From: Paenibacillus sp. HW567
GTDB lineage: Bacteria > Bacillota > Bacilli > Paenibacillales > Paenibacillaceae
Length of the DNA: 64,000 nucleotides
NCBI RefSeq assembly: GCF_000374185.1
Contig: NZ_KB910518.1
Coordinates: forward strand, 2,737,687 to 2,801,686
Reading direction: 5' to 3'
Shown: positions 43,445-51,956 of the stretch, piece after piece
How positions within the stretch are numbered: position 1 is the first letter of the stretch
Layout of the letters: each line of letters opens with the position of its first letter
The notes under the pieces: model-generated
Told to the model about the DNA's origin: nothing
The model's database searches: none
What the model saw: only the letters and a program-made list of their open reading frames with translations
Program-made: the position numbers and the translations under genes

Positions 43445-44122
43445 CTACTGTTCTACCAGTACGCCGTCCTGCAAATGCAGCACCCGGTCGCACCATTCCA
43501 GCATCCGCTCGTCGTGGGTCACCATAACAGCCGCTTTGCCTTCGTTCTTCACCTCGTCTGCGATCATGCGCACAACCTCTTTGCCGCGGCTGTAATCGAG
43601 GCTGGCTGTCGGCTCATCCGCGAACAGAACCGCCGGCTTGTTCATCCACGCTCTGGCAATCGCCACCCGCTGCTTCTCGCCGCCGGAGAGCTTCTCGGGA
43701 TAATGGTTGCGCCGCTCCCAAATGCCCAGCCGCTTCAATAGATAGGCTGAACGCTCCTTTGCTTCTCTGGTACCAAGCTTCGCCAATCTGGCTACGTACA
43801 GTAATTGCTCCTCTACTTTCAGATACGGAAGAAGCTGTGCGCTTTGGAACATAAAGCCGATTTTTTGCAGCCGCAGTTCAGTCAAAGCGCCTTTATCCTT
43901 ATTGCCCAGCGGCTCGCCGTCGATGTAGATTTCCCCGCTGGTCGGAGTCAGCAGCGCTCCTGCGGCGGAGAGAAAGGTGCTTTTACCGGAGCCTGAAGGC
44001 CCCAGTACAGCAACAAATTCACCTTCCTTTACGGTAAGGTCAAGAGACTTAAGAATGGTCATTGCCCCATCCCCGTCACCATAGGTATGTGTCACTTGCT
44101 TCATCATCAGTTTGGCGCTCAT
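43445..44122 (-). CDS. ABC transporter ATP-binding protein (MacB/LolD/DevA type)
   Basis: 225 residues. Walker A GPSGSGKST, Q-loop FMFQSAQLLPYL, signature LSGGEKQRVAIARA, Walker B AVLFADEPTASLD and switch His in VMVTHDERM. It powers the FtsX-like permease encoded just upstream; start and stop overlap by 4 nt. Last gene of a four-gene unit: response regulator, kinase, permease, ATPase. Such units usually export or expel lipids, peptides or antibiotics; the substrate is unknown. Confidence 0.95.
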   Translation of the reverse strand: MSAKLMMKQVTHTYGDGDGAMTILKSLDLTVKEGEFVAVLGPSGSGKSTFLSAAGALLTPTSGEIYIDGEPLGNKDKGALTELRLQKIGFMFQSAQLLPYLKVEEQLLYVARLAKLGTREAKERSAYLLKRLGIWERRNHYPEKLSGGEKQRVAIARAWMNKPAVLFADEPTASLDYSRGKEVVRMIADEVKNEGKAAVMVTHDERMLEWCDRVLHLQDGVLVEQ

Positions 44123-45237
44123 GCTCCAGTCCTCCCTATCGCTTCCAAGGCGTCTACTTTAGCTACTCTGGCTACGGAAATTAGCGAGCCTAACAGGGAC
44201 ATACCCACAAACAGCACACTGGTCAGCACAATCGTCCGGCCTTCCAACTGAAACGGCATCGAATCCGGCAGCCCCATATTCATTCCATAGGTCAGCAGCA
44301 GGCTGACCGCCAGACTGGCAACGGAGAGGATCAGCACCTGACCGACGACACTCCAGGCCAAATAGGACATTTTCGTCCCCATTGCCTTCAGGATGCCGAA
44401 CTGGCTGGACTTCTGGATCGTGATCACATAGAAGAATACCGCAAGCACGAACCCGGCGATTACGAACAGGAACACGATCATCATCAAGAGAGAATTCTGT
44501 TCCGCGGAATAACCGGGGATGCTGGCGATCGCCTGCTTTTGCGTAATGACCTCCACATTGTCCAGCTTGCTTGTGATCTGTGTGGCCTGGCCGGAAGTAG
44601 CCTTGAGCGCAATTACATTAAAAGGAACCGTCTGGGCGCTGCTGCCGCCCTGTCCTGTACCCTGTCTCATCGCCTGCCAGTCCAGATTGTTGATGTACAC
44701 GACAGGAGTATGGCTGTAGGAGCTGTCTTTCACAAAACCGGCTACCTTAAAGGTCAGCCCGGTAGCTTGATCCTTCACCAAGCTGCCGATGCTGATTCCC
44801 GACTCCTTGAGCTTCGAATCCACAACCGCGCTGCCGGTAATCTCATTGGTAATGCCAGCACCCTCTACCACCTTTGGAGCCAGCATACCGTCCATATCCA
44901 CGGCAAAATAAGTAATGTCCGCCTTCACATCGGCACCGTCCGCCGTAATCGTGCTCATCTGCACCGCCAGCGGTGTTGCATGCTTGTCCCCGGCAATCGA
45001 ACGGGCGGCGGCAAGCTCGGTATCACTTAATTGGGAACGTCTGAACGTATGATCAGCGTCGCTTTGCACGGCAAAATAGTTCGCGGGCATATTTTCCACG
45101 GCTGAAATATTGGCATAGGCAAGGCCCCTGGCCAGTCCGGTCACGAACAGGACCAGAAACGAGACCAGCAGCATAATGACCATTATGAGGCTGTAGCGTG
45201 CTTTGGAGTGCCTCATCTCCCTTATCGCCAAAAACAT
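44119..45237 (-). CDS. ABC transporter permease, MacB/DevC (FtsX-like) type
   Basis: About 372 residues. Membrane helix at 20-42, a large extracellular MacB_PCD-like domain to about 250, then three helices ending with SLLGSLISVARVAKVDALEA (the FtsX end motif). Four helices in total, unlike the 10-helix BceB bacitracin exporters. AAGGAG lies before the ATG at 45235-45237, which is preferred over the GTG at 45267. Its stop overlaps the ATPase start. Confidence 0.9.
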   Translation of the reverse strand: MFLAIREMRHSKARYSLIMVIMLLVSFLVLFVTGLARGLAYANISAVENMPANYFAVQSDADHTFRRSQLSDTELAAARSIAGDKHATPLAVQMSTITADGADVKADITYFAVDMDGMLAPKVVEGAGITNEITGSAVVDSKLKESGISIGSLVKDQATGLTFKVAGFVKDSSYSHTPVVYINNLDWQAMRQGTGQGGSSAQTVPFNVIALKATSGQATQITSKLDNVEVITQKQAIASIPGYSAEQNSLLMMIVFLFVIAGFVLAVFFYVITIQKSSQFGILKAMGTKMSYLAWSVVGQVLILSVASLAVSLLLTYGMNMGLPDSMPFQLEGRTIVLTSVLFVGMSLLGSLISVARVAKVDALEAIGRTGA

Positions 45238-45306
45238 GTAACCACTCCTTCTGCTCTGTATGACCACAGTTTAGAAGGTGAAAATGAACGCAGTATGAAT
45301 AATAAA

Positions 45307-46683
45307 TTACAAGAACGGCAGTGTCACCGTAAAGGTTGTCCCGGTCCCCGGTGTGCTCGCTGCTTCGATGGTGCCTCCATGCACCTCGATGATTTTACGG
45401 GCTATCGCAAGCCCCAGGCCGGTGCTGTTGCTGTCGCGGGTTCGCGCCTTGTCTACTTTGTAGAACCGGTCAAAAATCATCGGCAGTTGATCCGCCGGAA
45501 TTCCCTCGCCCGTATCTGCTACTGTAACAATGCAGCTTTGATCCGAGACACGCGCCGCTATGGCAATGGAACCGCCAGCAGGGGTATATTTTACCGCATT
45601 GGACAAAAGATTCATCCACACCTGATAGAGCAGATTCGAGTCGCCTTCAAGCGTGATATCCGCCACATGCAGCCGTACAGCAAGCTCCTTCTCCGTCAGC
45701 CTCCACTCCATAATCTGCACAACCTGGCGCAACTGCGCACGGAGGTCAAAACGCTTCTTGTCCAGCGCATTCTCATCATAATCGAGCGACGACAAGGTGA
45801 GCAGTTGCTTGCTCAGCATGGATAGTCTGCGGCTCTCCTCCTCAATGATGGACAGGTACTCCACTCTCTGCGGGTCCGGCAGCGTGCCGTCCTTAAGCGC
45901 GTGGGCAAAGCCCTGAATAGAGGTCAGCGGCGATTCGATTTCATGCGAGACGTTGGCGACAAATTCCTGCCGCGCCCGGTTCGTCCGCTCCAGCTCCCGG
46001 CTCATGATCATAAAGTGGGAGGCCAATTGGCCGATTTCATCCCGCCGCGCGGTATAGAGCTTAATATCGTACCTGCCCTTGGAGATTTTCTTCGTCGCTT
46101 CGGTCAGCCGGGTGATCGGTTTCACCACATGAAGGACAGTAATCAGAACGAAGATCAGACTGAACAGAATTGTAAAAGCAATCAGCACCGCAAAAAAGAT
46201 CCGCAGCTCGCCGAACTGCACCTCCGCATCCGGACGCATAAACAGCGCATAGGTCTGGCCGTTCATACGTATGGGCACCCCTATTGTGTTGCTAAGCTGA
46301 TTATCGAAGAATCCGGTAATAAACGCCTTGCTTGGAAAGTCCGCTACGCCATGATAGATGCCGCCGGCCAGTACCTTTTGCAGCACTCCCTCTTCCAGAT
46401 CATTTTTGCGGAAAGGCAAGCCATAGAACCGTTCATCGCCCTGATCATTCGAGAGATATATTTTGTAGCCCAGGGAGGCGGTGCTTTGCAGATATTCCTC
46501 TGCCGTATCCGGGTGGTCCCCGATAAACTGCTGCACCCCGGTGGTCATTTCGGTCAGCTTGGCGTCGTTCTGCGGTTTGACTGCAGCCTGATAATAGGCG
46601 TTGGATACGAGAAAGCCCAGCAGGCTGCTGATCACAATCACCGAGCAGAACAATATACTCATTCTTACATAGAGGGATTTCAT
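45307..46683 (-). CDS. Two-component sensor histidine kinase (HAMP, HisKA, HATPase)
   Basis: 458 residues: membrane helix at 9-31, extracellular sensor region to about 163, second helix at 165-187, HAMP, HisKA with phospho-His in FVANVSHEIESPLTSIQ, and HATPase with NLLSNAVKYTPAGG and DTGEGIPADQL. The large extracellular domain sets it apart from BceS-type kinases that sense through their transporter. ATG overlaps the regulator stop by 4 nt. It most likely controls the ABC exporter directly downstream. Confidence 0.93.
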   Translation of the reverse strand: MKSLYVRMSILFCSVIVISSLLGFLVSNAYYQAAVKPQNDAKLTEMTTGVQQFIGDHPDTAEEYLQSTASLGYKIYLSNDQGDERFYGLPFRKNDLEEGVLQKVLAGGIYHGVADFPSKAFITGFFDNQLSNTIGVPIRMNGQTYALFMRPDAEVQFGELRIFFAVLIAFTILFSLIFVLITVLHVVKPITRLTEATKKISKGRYDIKLYTARRDEIGQLASHFMIMSRELERTNRARQEFVANVSHEIESPLTSIQGFAHALKDGTLPDPQRVEYLSIIEEESRRLSMLSKQLLTLSSLDYDENALDKKRFDLRAQLRQVVQIMEWRLTEKELAVRLHVADITLEGDSNLLYQVWMNLLSNAVKYTPAGGSIAIAARVSDQSCIVTVADTGEGIPADQLPMIFDRFYKVDKARTRDSNSTGLGLAIARKIIEVHGGTIEAASTPGTGTTFTVTLPFL

Positions 46684-47357
46684 AGGTTTACCAGCTCGAC
46701 TTTGTAGCCGATGCCCCGTACAGTGCGGATGGTAAAATCATTGCCGTAATCGCTGAACCGGTCACGCAGGCGTTTGATATGTACATCCACCGTCCGCTCG
46801 TCACCCTCGTAATCCGCTCCCCACACCAGCTCAATCAGCTCACTGCGCGAGAATAGACGCCCCGGATACTGTGCAAGCTGTGACAGCAGCTCAAATTCCT
46901 TCACCGGCAGCAAAAGCACCTCCTCACCGCTGCTGATCTCATAATTCTTACGGTCAATCACCAGTGAATTGAGGCGGATCTTGTCGCTTGCAGCCACCGA
47001 ATACCGTCGGAACAGCGCCTTGATGCGGAACAGCAGCTCCTCCGGCTCAAAGGGCTTGGTCACATAATCATCCGTCCCGCGCAAATATCCCTGCTCCTTA
47101 TCGCTGAGCTGCTGGCGGGCGGTAAGCAAAATAACCGGAATATCATACGTTTCCCGAATGTGCTGACACAGCTCCAGCCCGTCAATATGCGGCATCATCA
47201 CATCCACCACCGCAAGATCGACAGTGCTTCCCTTCATCAGCTCTATCGCTTCCCGCCCGTCGGCGGCTTCTACAGCCAAATAACCATCCCTGGTTAACAC
47301 ATGCCGCAGCAGCGTGCGGATATTCACATCATCATCGGCTACCAATATCTTCTTCAT
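46680..47357 (-). CDS. OmpR/PhoB-family response regulator
   Basis: About 225 residues. Receiver domain KKILVADDDVNIRTLLRHVL with the phospho-Asp in DLAVVDVMMPHIDG and Lys in DYVTKPFEPEEL; the C-terminal winged helix ends in TIRTVRGIGYKVE. The ORF extends to 47426, but the ATG at 47355-47357 begins the receiver properly. First gene of the two-component/ABC exporter unit. Confidence 0.94.
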   Translation of the reverse strand: MKKILVADDDVNIRTLLRHVLTRDGYLAVEAADGREAIELMKGSTVDLAVVDVMMPHIDGLELCQHIRETYDIPVILLTARQQLSDKEQGYLRGTDDYVTKPFEPEELLFRIKALFRRYSVAASDKIRLNSLVIDRKNYEISSGEEVLLLPVKEFELLSQLAQYPGRLFSRSELIELVWGADYEGDERTVDVHIKRLRDRFSDYGNDFTIRTVRGIGYKVELVNL

Positions 47358-47435
47358 TCCTTCACACTCCCCGATAAATCCCTGCATAGCTGTCCTCATC
47401 GTAGCAACATTGGCCCGATTAGACAACCAAGGCTG

Positions 47436-48254
47436 CTAATTCCGGGGATTAACAAAAGGCAATATGCTCATCTTAAGCGCAGTTACAGGGCGTCCCATCA
47501 AACGCTGCAAATCCTCTGAGACAGACACCGTATCAATGCTGCTCACAAAATTGTATATCCAGTGCTGAGCTGCGGAATCCTCCACATGAACCACCGGTTT
47601 ACCGGCAAGCTCTGCAAGCGCCTGTGCCAATTCGGTAAAGGTCCATGTCTTCGGTGCAGCCAGCTCATAAATCTGCCCCTCATGCCCGCTTCCGGCAAGT
47701 ATTTGTGCGGTTGCCAGCGCAAGATCGCTGCGGGTAACGGCATTGAACCGCCAATCTCCGGGTAACGCCCGGAGCACACCGCTGCTTATCGCCTCGTTCA
47801 ACCCGAGCACACCCACGAAATCAATGTACAGCGCATTCCGCACAAAAGTATAACTAAGCCCTGAATCGAGGATCGCCTGTTCCGTCTGCGCGTGTACATT
47901 ACCCGCTGCCTTATTGCCATGCTGCGGAAAAGCAAAGCCGGTATAAAGGATATGCGCAACTCCTGCTTTCTTAGCTGCTTCCACTACGTTAGTGTGCTGC
48001 GTGATCCGGACAGCATCATCCGTATGCGGGCTGGAAATCAGCAGCAGCCTGGATACCCCCGCAAAAGCTTCCTCCAGCGACTCAGGCACATCATAATCTA
48101 CGCGGCGAAGCCCGATTCCCCGTTCCTTAAACGCCTTCCCCTTGTCAAGCTGGCGCATACCGGCAATGATCTGCTCTGGCGGAACCTGCTGCACAAGCTG
48201 TTCTATAATCAATTGTCCAAGCTGGCCTGTGGCTCCGGTAATCAGGATTGTCAT
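47436..48254 (-). CDS. NmrA-like NAD(P)-binding oxidoreductase (QorB/QOR2 type)
   Basis: 272 residues, atypical short-chain dehydrogenase fold: TILITGATGQLGQLIIEQL is the nucleotide-binding loop, with SRLLLISSPHTDD and HILYTGFAFPQ further on. The Tyr/Lys catalytic pair of classical SDRs is not evident, as in NmrA/QorB proteins. Relatives reduce quinones with NAD(P)H or sense redox state. An 18-bp palindrome identical to the one before the MarR gene lies 28-45 bp upstream of the ATG, so MarR control is likely. Confidence 0.85.
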   Translation of the reverse strand: MTILITGATGQLGQLIIEQLVQQVPPEQIIAGMRQLDKGKAFKERGIGLRRVDYDVPESLEEAFAGVSRLLLISSPHTDDAVRITQHTNVVEAAKKAGVAHILYTGFAFPQHGNKAAGNVHAQTEQAILDSGLSYTFVRNALYIDFVGVLGLNEAISSGVLRALPGDWRFNAVTRSDLALATAQILAGSGHEGQIYELAAPKTWTFTELAQALAELAGKPVVHVEDSAAQHWIYNFVSSIDTVSVSEDLQRLMGRPVTALKMSILPFVNPRN

Positions 48255-48281
48255 ATTTCGTTCCCACCTTCAATGTTAATT

Positions 48282-48299
48282 TAGTTAAGCTATTAACTA
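48282..48299. promoter_or_regulatory. MarR operator upstream of the oxidoreductase gene
   Basis: TAGTTAAGCTATTAACTA: 7-bp perfect inverted repeat with a 4-bp spacer. Its reverse complement is exactly the palindrome at 48982-48999. On the minus strand it overlaps a GATAGT -10-like hexamer. Confidence 0.75.
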
Positions 48300-48469
48300 T
48301 CATTTCAGAGGTACTGCTGAGCATTTGCATCGGGATTGTTTCAGATTGTAGCTGCAACGAATTTCTCAACCGTAAGCTAAAGCATCCACCTGAATGTTCG
48401 GACAATCTTTGTCATTGCCGGGATCACTTTGCAGCTTACCAATCATTGCAGCTTGCCTTACTACACAAA

Positions 48470-48961
48470 TTACTGTCTGTTCAGCTTGCTCAGCAGCGAC
48501 ATCAGTTGTCTTAACTCCTCTGCGTCCAGCCGGTTCATCTTCTCCGCAATGGCAATGCGGTTCCCGGGAAGCTGCTGAGTCAGTAGAGTGCGTCCTGCTT
48601 CAGTAAGTGAAATAATCGTCTTCCTCCCGTCTTGGACATGCTCGGCCCTGCTAATGAATCCATCCCTCTCCAGCGGCGTCAGCAACAGGCTGATATTCGC
48701 CTTGGTAACCCCAATCCGTCCGGCTAGCACCGAAGGAAGAATGGCTCCGCCTTGCCGGGCAATCTCCACCAGCACACGGATTCTTGCACCGTTCAGCCCT
48801 TGCGACTGCCAGTATTTCTCGGATACCGCCACCAGATTCGCCGTCGTCTCCACCAGAGCAAAAAATGCCTCATTAGGCGCGGGCAGGTCCAGCACAAGCT
48901 GCTGCAAATCGTCTATCTCTGTTTTTTCATTTCCCATGCTGTCTTCTTGCATTCTGTCCAT
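48470..48961 (-). CDS. MarR-family transcriptional regulator
   Basis: 163 residues with the MarR winged helix: LNGARIRVLVEIARQGGAIL, LAGRIGVTKANISLLLTPLE and the wing FISRAEHVQDGRKTIISLTE. A dimerising C-terminal helix closes the protein. ATG follows GGAGAGGAACAATATCA. Its own promoter carries an 18-bp palindrome also present before the oxidoreductase gene 215 bp downstream, implying autoregulation and co-regulation, probably relieved by a phenolic or quinone compound. Confidence 0.9.
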   Translation of the reverse strand: MDRMQEDSMGNEKTEIDDLQQLVLDLPAPNEAFFALVETTANLVAVSEKYWQSQGLNGARIRVLVEIARQGGAILPSVLAGRIGVTKANISLLLTPLERDGFISRAEHVQDGRKTIISLTEAGRTLLTQQLPGNRIAIAEKMNRLDAEELRQLMSLLSKLNRQ

Positions 48962-48981
48962 TGATATTGTTCCTCTCCATT

Positions 48982-48999
48982 TAGTTAATAGCTTAACTA
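48982..48999. promoter_or_regulatory. MarR operator upstream of marR-like gene
   Basis: TAGTTAATAGCTTAACTA, the exact reverse complement of 48282-48299. It lies 21-38 bp upstream of the MarR ATG and contains a TATAGT -10-like hexamer on the minus strand, so bound repressor would mask the promoter. Confidence 0.75.
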
Positions 49000-49038
49000 T
49001 ATTGAAATAAAGGTAACTTATCCCGCGGCGAATGTCAA

Positions 49039-49199
49039 AGGAATGTTTGGACAGCCGCTGCCGCCTGCAGATTTCATGATTTAAACCGCTCTTCGCGGTG
49101 GAAATCCGCAGACAGCCTATTGATACGGCCAGCTTTCCTACGGAAAGCTCTCAGGCGGACGCTCTCGCTCCGTAAGTATCCAATCTTCCCCTACGCCAC
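49039..49199 (-). repeat. Dispersed structured intergenic repeat, copy B
   Basis: Closely similar to 23178-23355. On the minus strand it folds into AGCTTTCC/GGAAAGCT with a 3-nt loop, TCTGCGGATTTC/GAAATCTGCAGG, and CACCGC/GCGGT stems. Where it differs from copy A, pairing is kept by G-U wobble on the minus strand. It sits between the metallophosphoesterase stop (minus) and the MarR promoter. Confidence 0.7.
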
Positions 49200-49238
49200 T
49201 TATTTAGAAGATAAAAAGGCCGAACGGATGCCTGCCTG

Positions 49239-50432
49239 TCAAACCAGGACAGGGTTGCCGTGAATGGACTCCTCTCCATATTGCTTGCTGCCTTCCAGCA
49301 TAATCTCCAGCTTGATCAGCTCGGAGCGGCTGGCCAGACGGATCGGAGGTCCCCAGGTCCCATAACCGGAGGAGACGACTACATGCATGTTATCCTTGCG
49401 CAAGTAACCCCAGTCCAGCTCAAACAGCCGTTTCGTAATCCAGTGATTGGGGGCAATTTGCCCGCGGTGCGTGTGACCGGAGAGCAGAACATCTACCCCT
49501 GCCTTGGCTGCCAGGTCAAATCCGGTTGGCTGATGGTCCATCATAATGACAGGACGCGAGAGATCAAGTCCCTCCAGCAAGGATGCTACGCTTTTCCGTC
49601 CTCCGGCCTCCATGGACTCCGCAGTTTTGTCTTTCCGGCCAACAATATAAAGACCTGCCGTTTCCACTACCTCATCCTGCAGCACTTTGATGCCGATACT
49701 GTTCATGAGTTCCGTGTATTCAGCGATAGAGCCGCCGTAATATTCATGATTGCCCAGCACCGCATATACACCGTAACGCGCCTTGAGCTGCTTGATCTGC
49801 TCACTCATCCGGTTGCGGATAAACGGCTCAATGCTGTCATCCAGCACATCCCCGGCGAGCAGGATGATATCCGGCTGCATCCGGTTGATTTCCGCAACCA
49901 TTTTGCGCAGATGGCGGTTGCCGACAATGTTGCCCAGATGCAGATCGGAAGCGACAGCAACGGTAAGCGGAGCGCTCGTTCCAATGGACTTGCCGATCTG
50001 CAGCGGATGCTTGCGCACGACTGTGCTCCAGGCATTGCGTGAGCCCCAAATCAGGAAGACGGCAAGCAGGACCACCAGCGTTGCTCCAGCCTCAGCGATA
50101 AAGGCAGAGCGTTCAACGCCCATCAGCCCCAGCACCCCATACAGCAGATCAGTAAGCGGCAGCATAATAACGGCAAACTCCATGCAAGCCAGATAATAGG
50201 AGCCGACAACCTTGAACAATCTGCCTACAGGCTTCACCGCCCGCGGCCAGGGAACCATCCCGATCATGTAGGCAAAAGCAACGAGCAGAAAAACAGGCCA
50301 ATACACCGCGGCCGAAATACCCGGCAGCGAGTAATCAAGCAAAACCCAAAGATGGAAGCCAATGTAGACATTCACAAGTCCCAGCACAAGCAGCATGACC
50401 AGACCCGAAGCGAGCATACGCAATATTTTCAT
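49239..50432 (-). CDS. Membrane-anchored calcineurin-like metallophosphoesterase (YaeI/YkuE-type)
   Basis: 397 residues: an N-terminal membrane region of four or five helices (1-140), then a cytoplasmic or surface phosphoesterase domain. Metal-ligand motifs are VASDLHLGN, ILLAGDVLDD, LGNHEYYGG, MMDHQPTGFD and LLSGHTHRGQ. Relatives include lipid-related phosphodiesterases such as LpxG and cell-wall-linked YkuE. ATG follows AAAGGAGTGGAATC. Substrate unknown. Confidence 0.88.
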   Translation of the reverse strand: MKILRMLASGLVMLLVLGLVNVYIGFHLWVLLDYSLPGISAAVYWPVFLLVAFAYMIGMVPWPRAVKPVGRLFKVVGSYYLACMEFAVIMLPLTDLLYGVLGLMGVERSAFIAEAGATLVVLLAVFLIWGSRNAWSTVVRKHPLQIGKSIGTSAPLTVAVASDLHLGNIVGNRHLRKMVAEINRMQPDIILLAGDVLDDSIEPFIRNRMSEQIKQLKARYGVYAVLGNHEYYGGSIAEYTELMNSIGIKVLQDEVVETAGLYIVGRKDKTAESMEAGGRKSVASLLEGLDLSRPVIMMDHQPTGFDLAAKAGVDVLLSGHTHRGQIAPNHWITKRLFELDWGYLRKDNMHVVVSSGYGTWGPPIRLASRSELIKLEIMLEGSKQYGEESIHGNPVLV

Positions 50433-50575
50433 GATTCCACTCCTTTAGCCCACAGTTTATCTATTCGTTCTACCTCAAATCATAACACAAAGTATTTGAC
50501 GAATATAAACTCTGCCCGGGGGATGAGATAAACCTGCCGCTCCATACCTACATTCCTTAAAAAAAGCAAAAAAAA

Positions 50576-50597
50576 GAAAATGCCCTGCGGCATCTTC
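50576..50597 (-). terminator. Hemerythrin gene terminator
   Basis: Minus strand ATGCC-GCAG-GGCAT extended by AA/TT pairs, followed by TTTTCTTTTTTTT. About 20 nt past the hemerythrin stop. Confidence 0.8.
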
Positions 50598-50614
50598 ATC
50601 TTTTTATATCCAGG

Positions 50615-51028
50615 TTATACAGCTTGGTTGCCCTTATTGGCAATGCATTCACCGATCAGCTTATCACATTTGTTAATATGATTGAGCAGCCAGTCCGTCA
50701 ATGTACGGTTCAGCTTGATCGTGGAAAGTACGGATACACCCTTCGCCTTTACGCTTTCTTCCAGTTCCAGTACGGTTTTTACAAACTCGGCATGGGTCTT
50801 GCGGTGCTCGGCCAGTTCGGGGAAATCGATCTCCTCCATCAATTCTTCCTCGTTGCCGAAATGCTCAAGCGTGTACTCCTTCAGAAACTTCAGGGTTTCT
50901 TCGATTTTTTCTTTTCCCTGCTGGTTCGTGCATGCTTCAAAAAACTCGTTCAGCTTCGCAAGCAACTGTCTGTGCTGGCAGTCAATCCGCTCCACTCCAA
51001 TTTCGTAAGATTCCTTCCAGTTAATCAC
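50615..51028 (-). CDS. Bacteriohemerythrin
   Basis: 137 residues, single hemerythrin domain. Di-iron ligand candidates: His of IDCQHRQLL, His and Glu of LEHFGNEEELMEE, His pair of AEHRKTHAEF, and His/Asp of LLNHINKCDK. It binds oxygen reversibly or handles iron or nitric oxide in the cytoplasm. GTG start at 51026-51028 after GGGTGGGGCA. Monocistronic, with its own terminator. Confidence 0.92.
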   Translation of the reverse strand: MINWKESYEIGVERIDCQHRQLLAKLNEFFEACTNQQGKEKIEETLKFLKEYTLEHFGNEEELMEEIDFPELAEHRKTHAEFVKTVLELEESVKAKGVSVLSTIKLNRTLTDWLLNHINKCDKLIGECIANKGNQAV

Positions 51029-51261
51029 TGCCCCACCCTACCCTCTACCATAATTTACATTTGACAAGCTTAACTAATTCTCTACTTATCTGCATAAAAG
51101 TTCTATAAACAACATCACACGACAAGGTGCAACAAAATATTGGTCTGTACTACATACAGGTATGGATGGGAATGTCATTTACAGTTAGGCTCGCGGAGGA
51201 GTACTATTAGGTCACAGTAAAGAAGCAGCTCTGCTGCTCTCCGATGGAAAGAAGGTACACT

Positions 51262-51417
51262 ATGTGGGACAGATACTTCGGTAAAAACGCTGGACAGCCG
51301 TTGTTTACTCGCAAAATCTCTGGAATTGGCTGGAACCTAAATCCCAACCACCCGCTCACTTGGCTGATCATGCTTGTTGCACTGGTAATTATAGTATACT
51401 CTGTATTCACGCACTAG
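51262..51417 (+). CDS. Small membrane protein, DUF5808-like (51 residues)
   Basis: A short reading frame missed by most length cut-offs. ATG at 51262 follows GAAAGAAGG at 6-nt spacing. The protein begins MWDRYFGKNAGQPLF and holds GIGWNLNPNHPLTWL, the pattern of DUF5808 proteins (GIGWTLNFGNP type), then one membrane helix (LVALVIIVYSVF). It lies in a 410-nt gap otherwise without genes and converges on the NADAR gene. Function unknown. A plus-strand promoter candidate starts with TTGACA at 51062, with a weak -10. Confidence 0.7.
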   Translation: MWDRYFGKNAGQPLFTRKISGIGWNLNPNHPLTWLIMLVALVIIVYSVFTH

Positions 51418-51444
51418 CACTGATTGCACGCTATGAGCCAAGGG

Positions 51445-51936
51445 TTATGACCGGTTATGCTCTCCCTGCAATAGATCCTCCCGCAGATTCGTCAGGATCT
51501 CTCCTAACCAGTTAGTGCCGCGCCAGGTCGCTCTGCTGCGGATACGACAGTCATCCTCGGCCAATCCAACACCCCAAATCCGGTCCGTTGGGCTGGCCTC
51601 CACTAGTGTAGTCCCCTTAGTACCCAGCAGGATCTTCAGCAGCTCCTCATTCTGAAGGAATTTTTCCTTATTGCCTTGGTAGACAATCTCTTTGCAGTGC
51701 TTATCCCATACAGCTTTATCGAAGCCGCTCACATTCCTTCCCAGTTCCTTCTGCTCCCTGGGGGTTCTGGCCCTTAAGATCTGCTTGGCTATTTCTTCAT
51801 CCTTAAATAATCGTGCTTTGCCATACATCATGTACTGCTCCGCGCAATCGAACAGATTTCCCTCCACCGTAAAACTGCAGGGATACCACTGTGAAAATGG
51901 CGATGCGCTCCGGTAAAAATAAGTAAATTGCTCCAT
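51445..51936 (-). CDS. NADAR-family protein (YbiA-like)
   Basis: 163 residues with family motifs: FYRSASPFSQWYPCSF, FDCAEQYMMYGKARLF, WDKHCKEIVYQGN and TDRIWGVGL. NADAR enzymes cleave N-glycosidic bonds in ADP-ribose-related or riboflavin-pathway compounds, and some remove ADP-ribose from guanine in DNA/RNA. ATG follows GGAGAGTTACTA. It lies 20 nt downstream of a Nudix/NrtR-like gene, which suggests a shared role in ADP-ribose or NAD metabolism. Confidence 0.9.
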   Translation of the reverse strand: MEQFTYFYRSASPFSQWYPCSFTVEGNLFDCAEQYMMYGKARLFKDEEIAKQILRARTPREQKELGRNVSGFDKAVWDKHCKEIVYQGNKEKFLQNEELLKILLGTKGTTLVEASPTDRIWGVGLAEDDCRIRSRATWRGTNWLGEILTNLREDLLQGEHNRS

Positions 51937-51956
51937 TAGTAACTCTCCATTCTACA

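Noticed and set aside
51207..51410. Minus-strand 67-codon frame over the DUF5808-like gene
   Set aside because: Antisense to a better-supported plus-strand frame with ribosome binding site and family motif.
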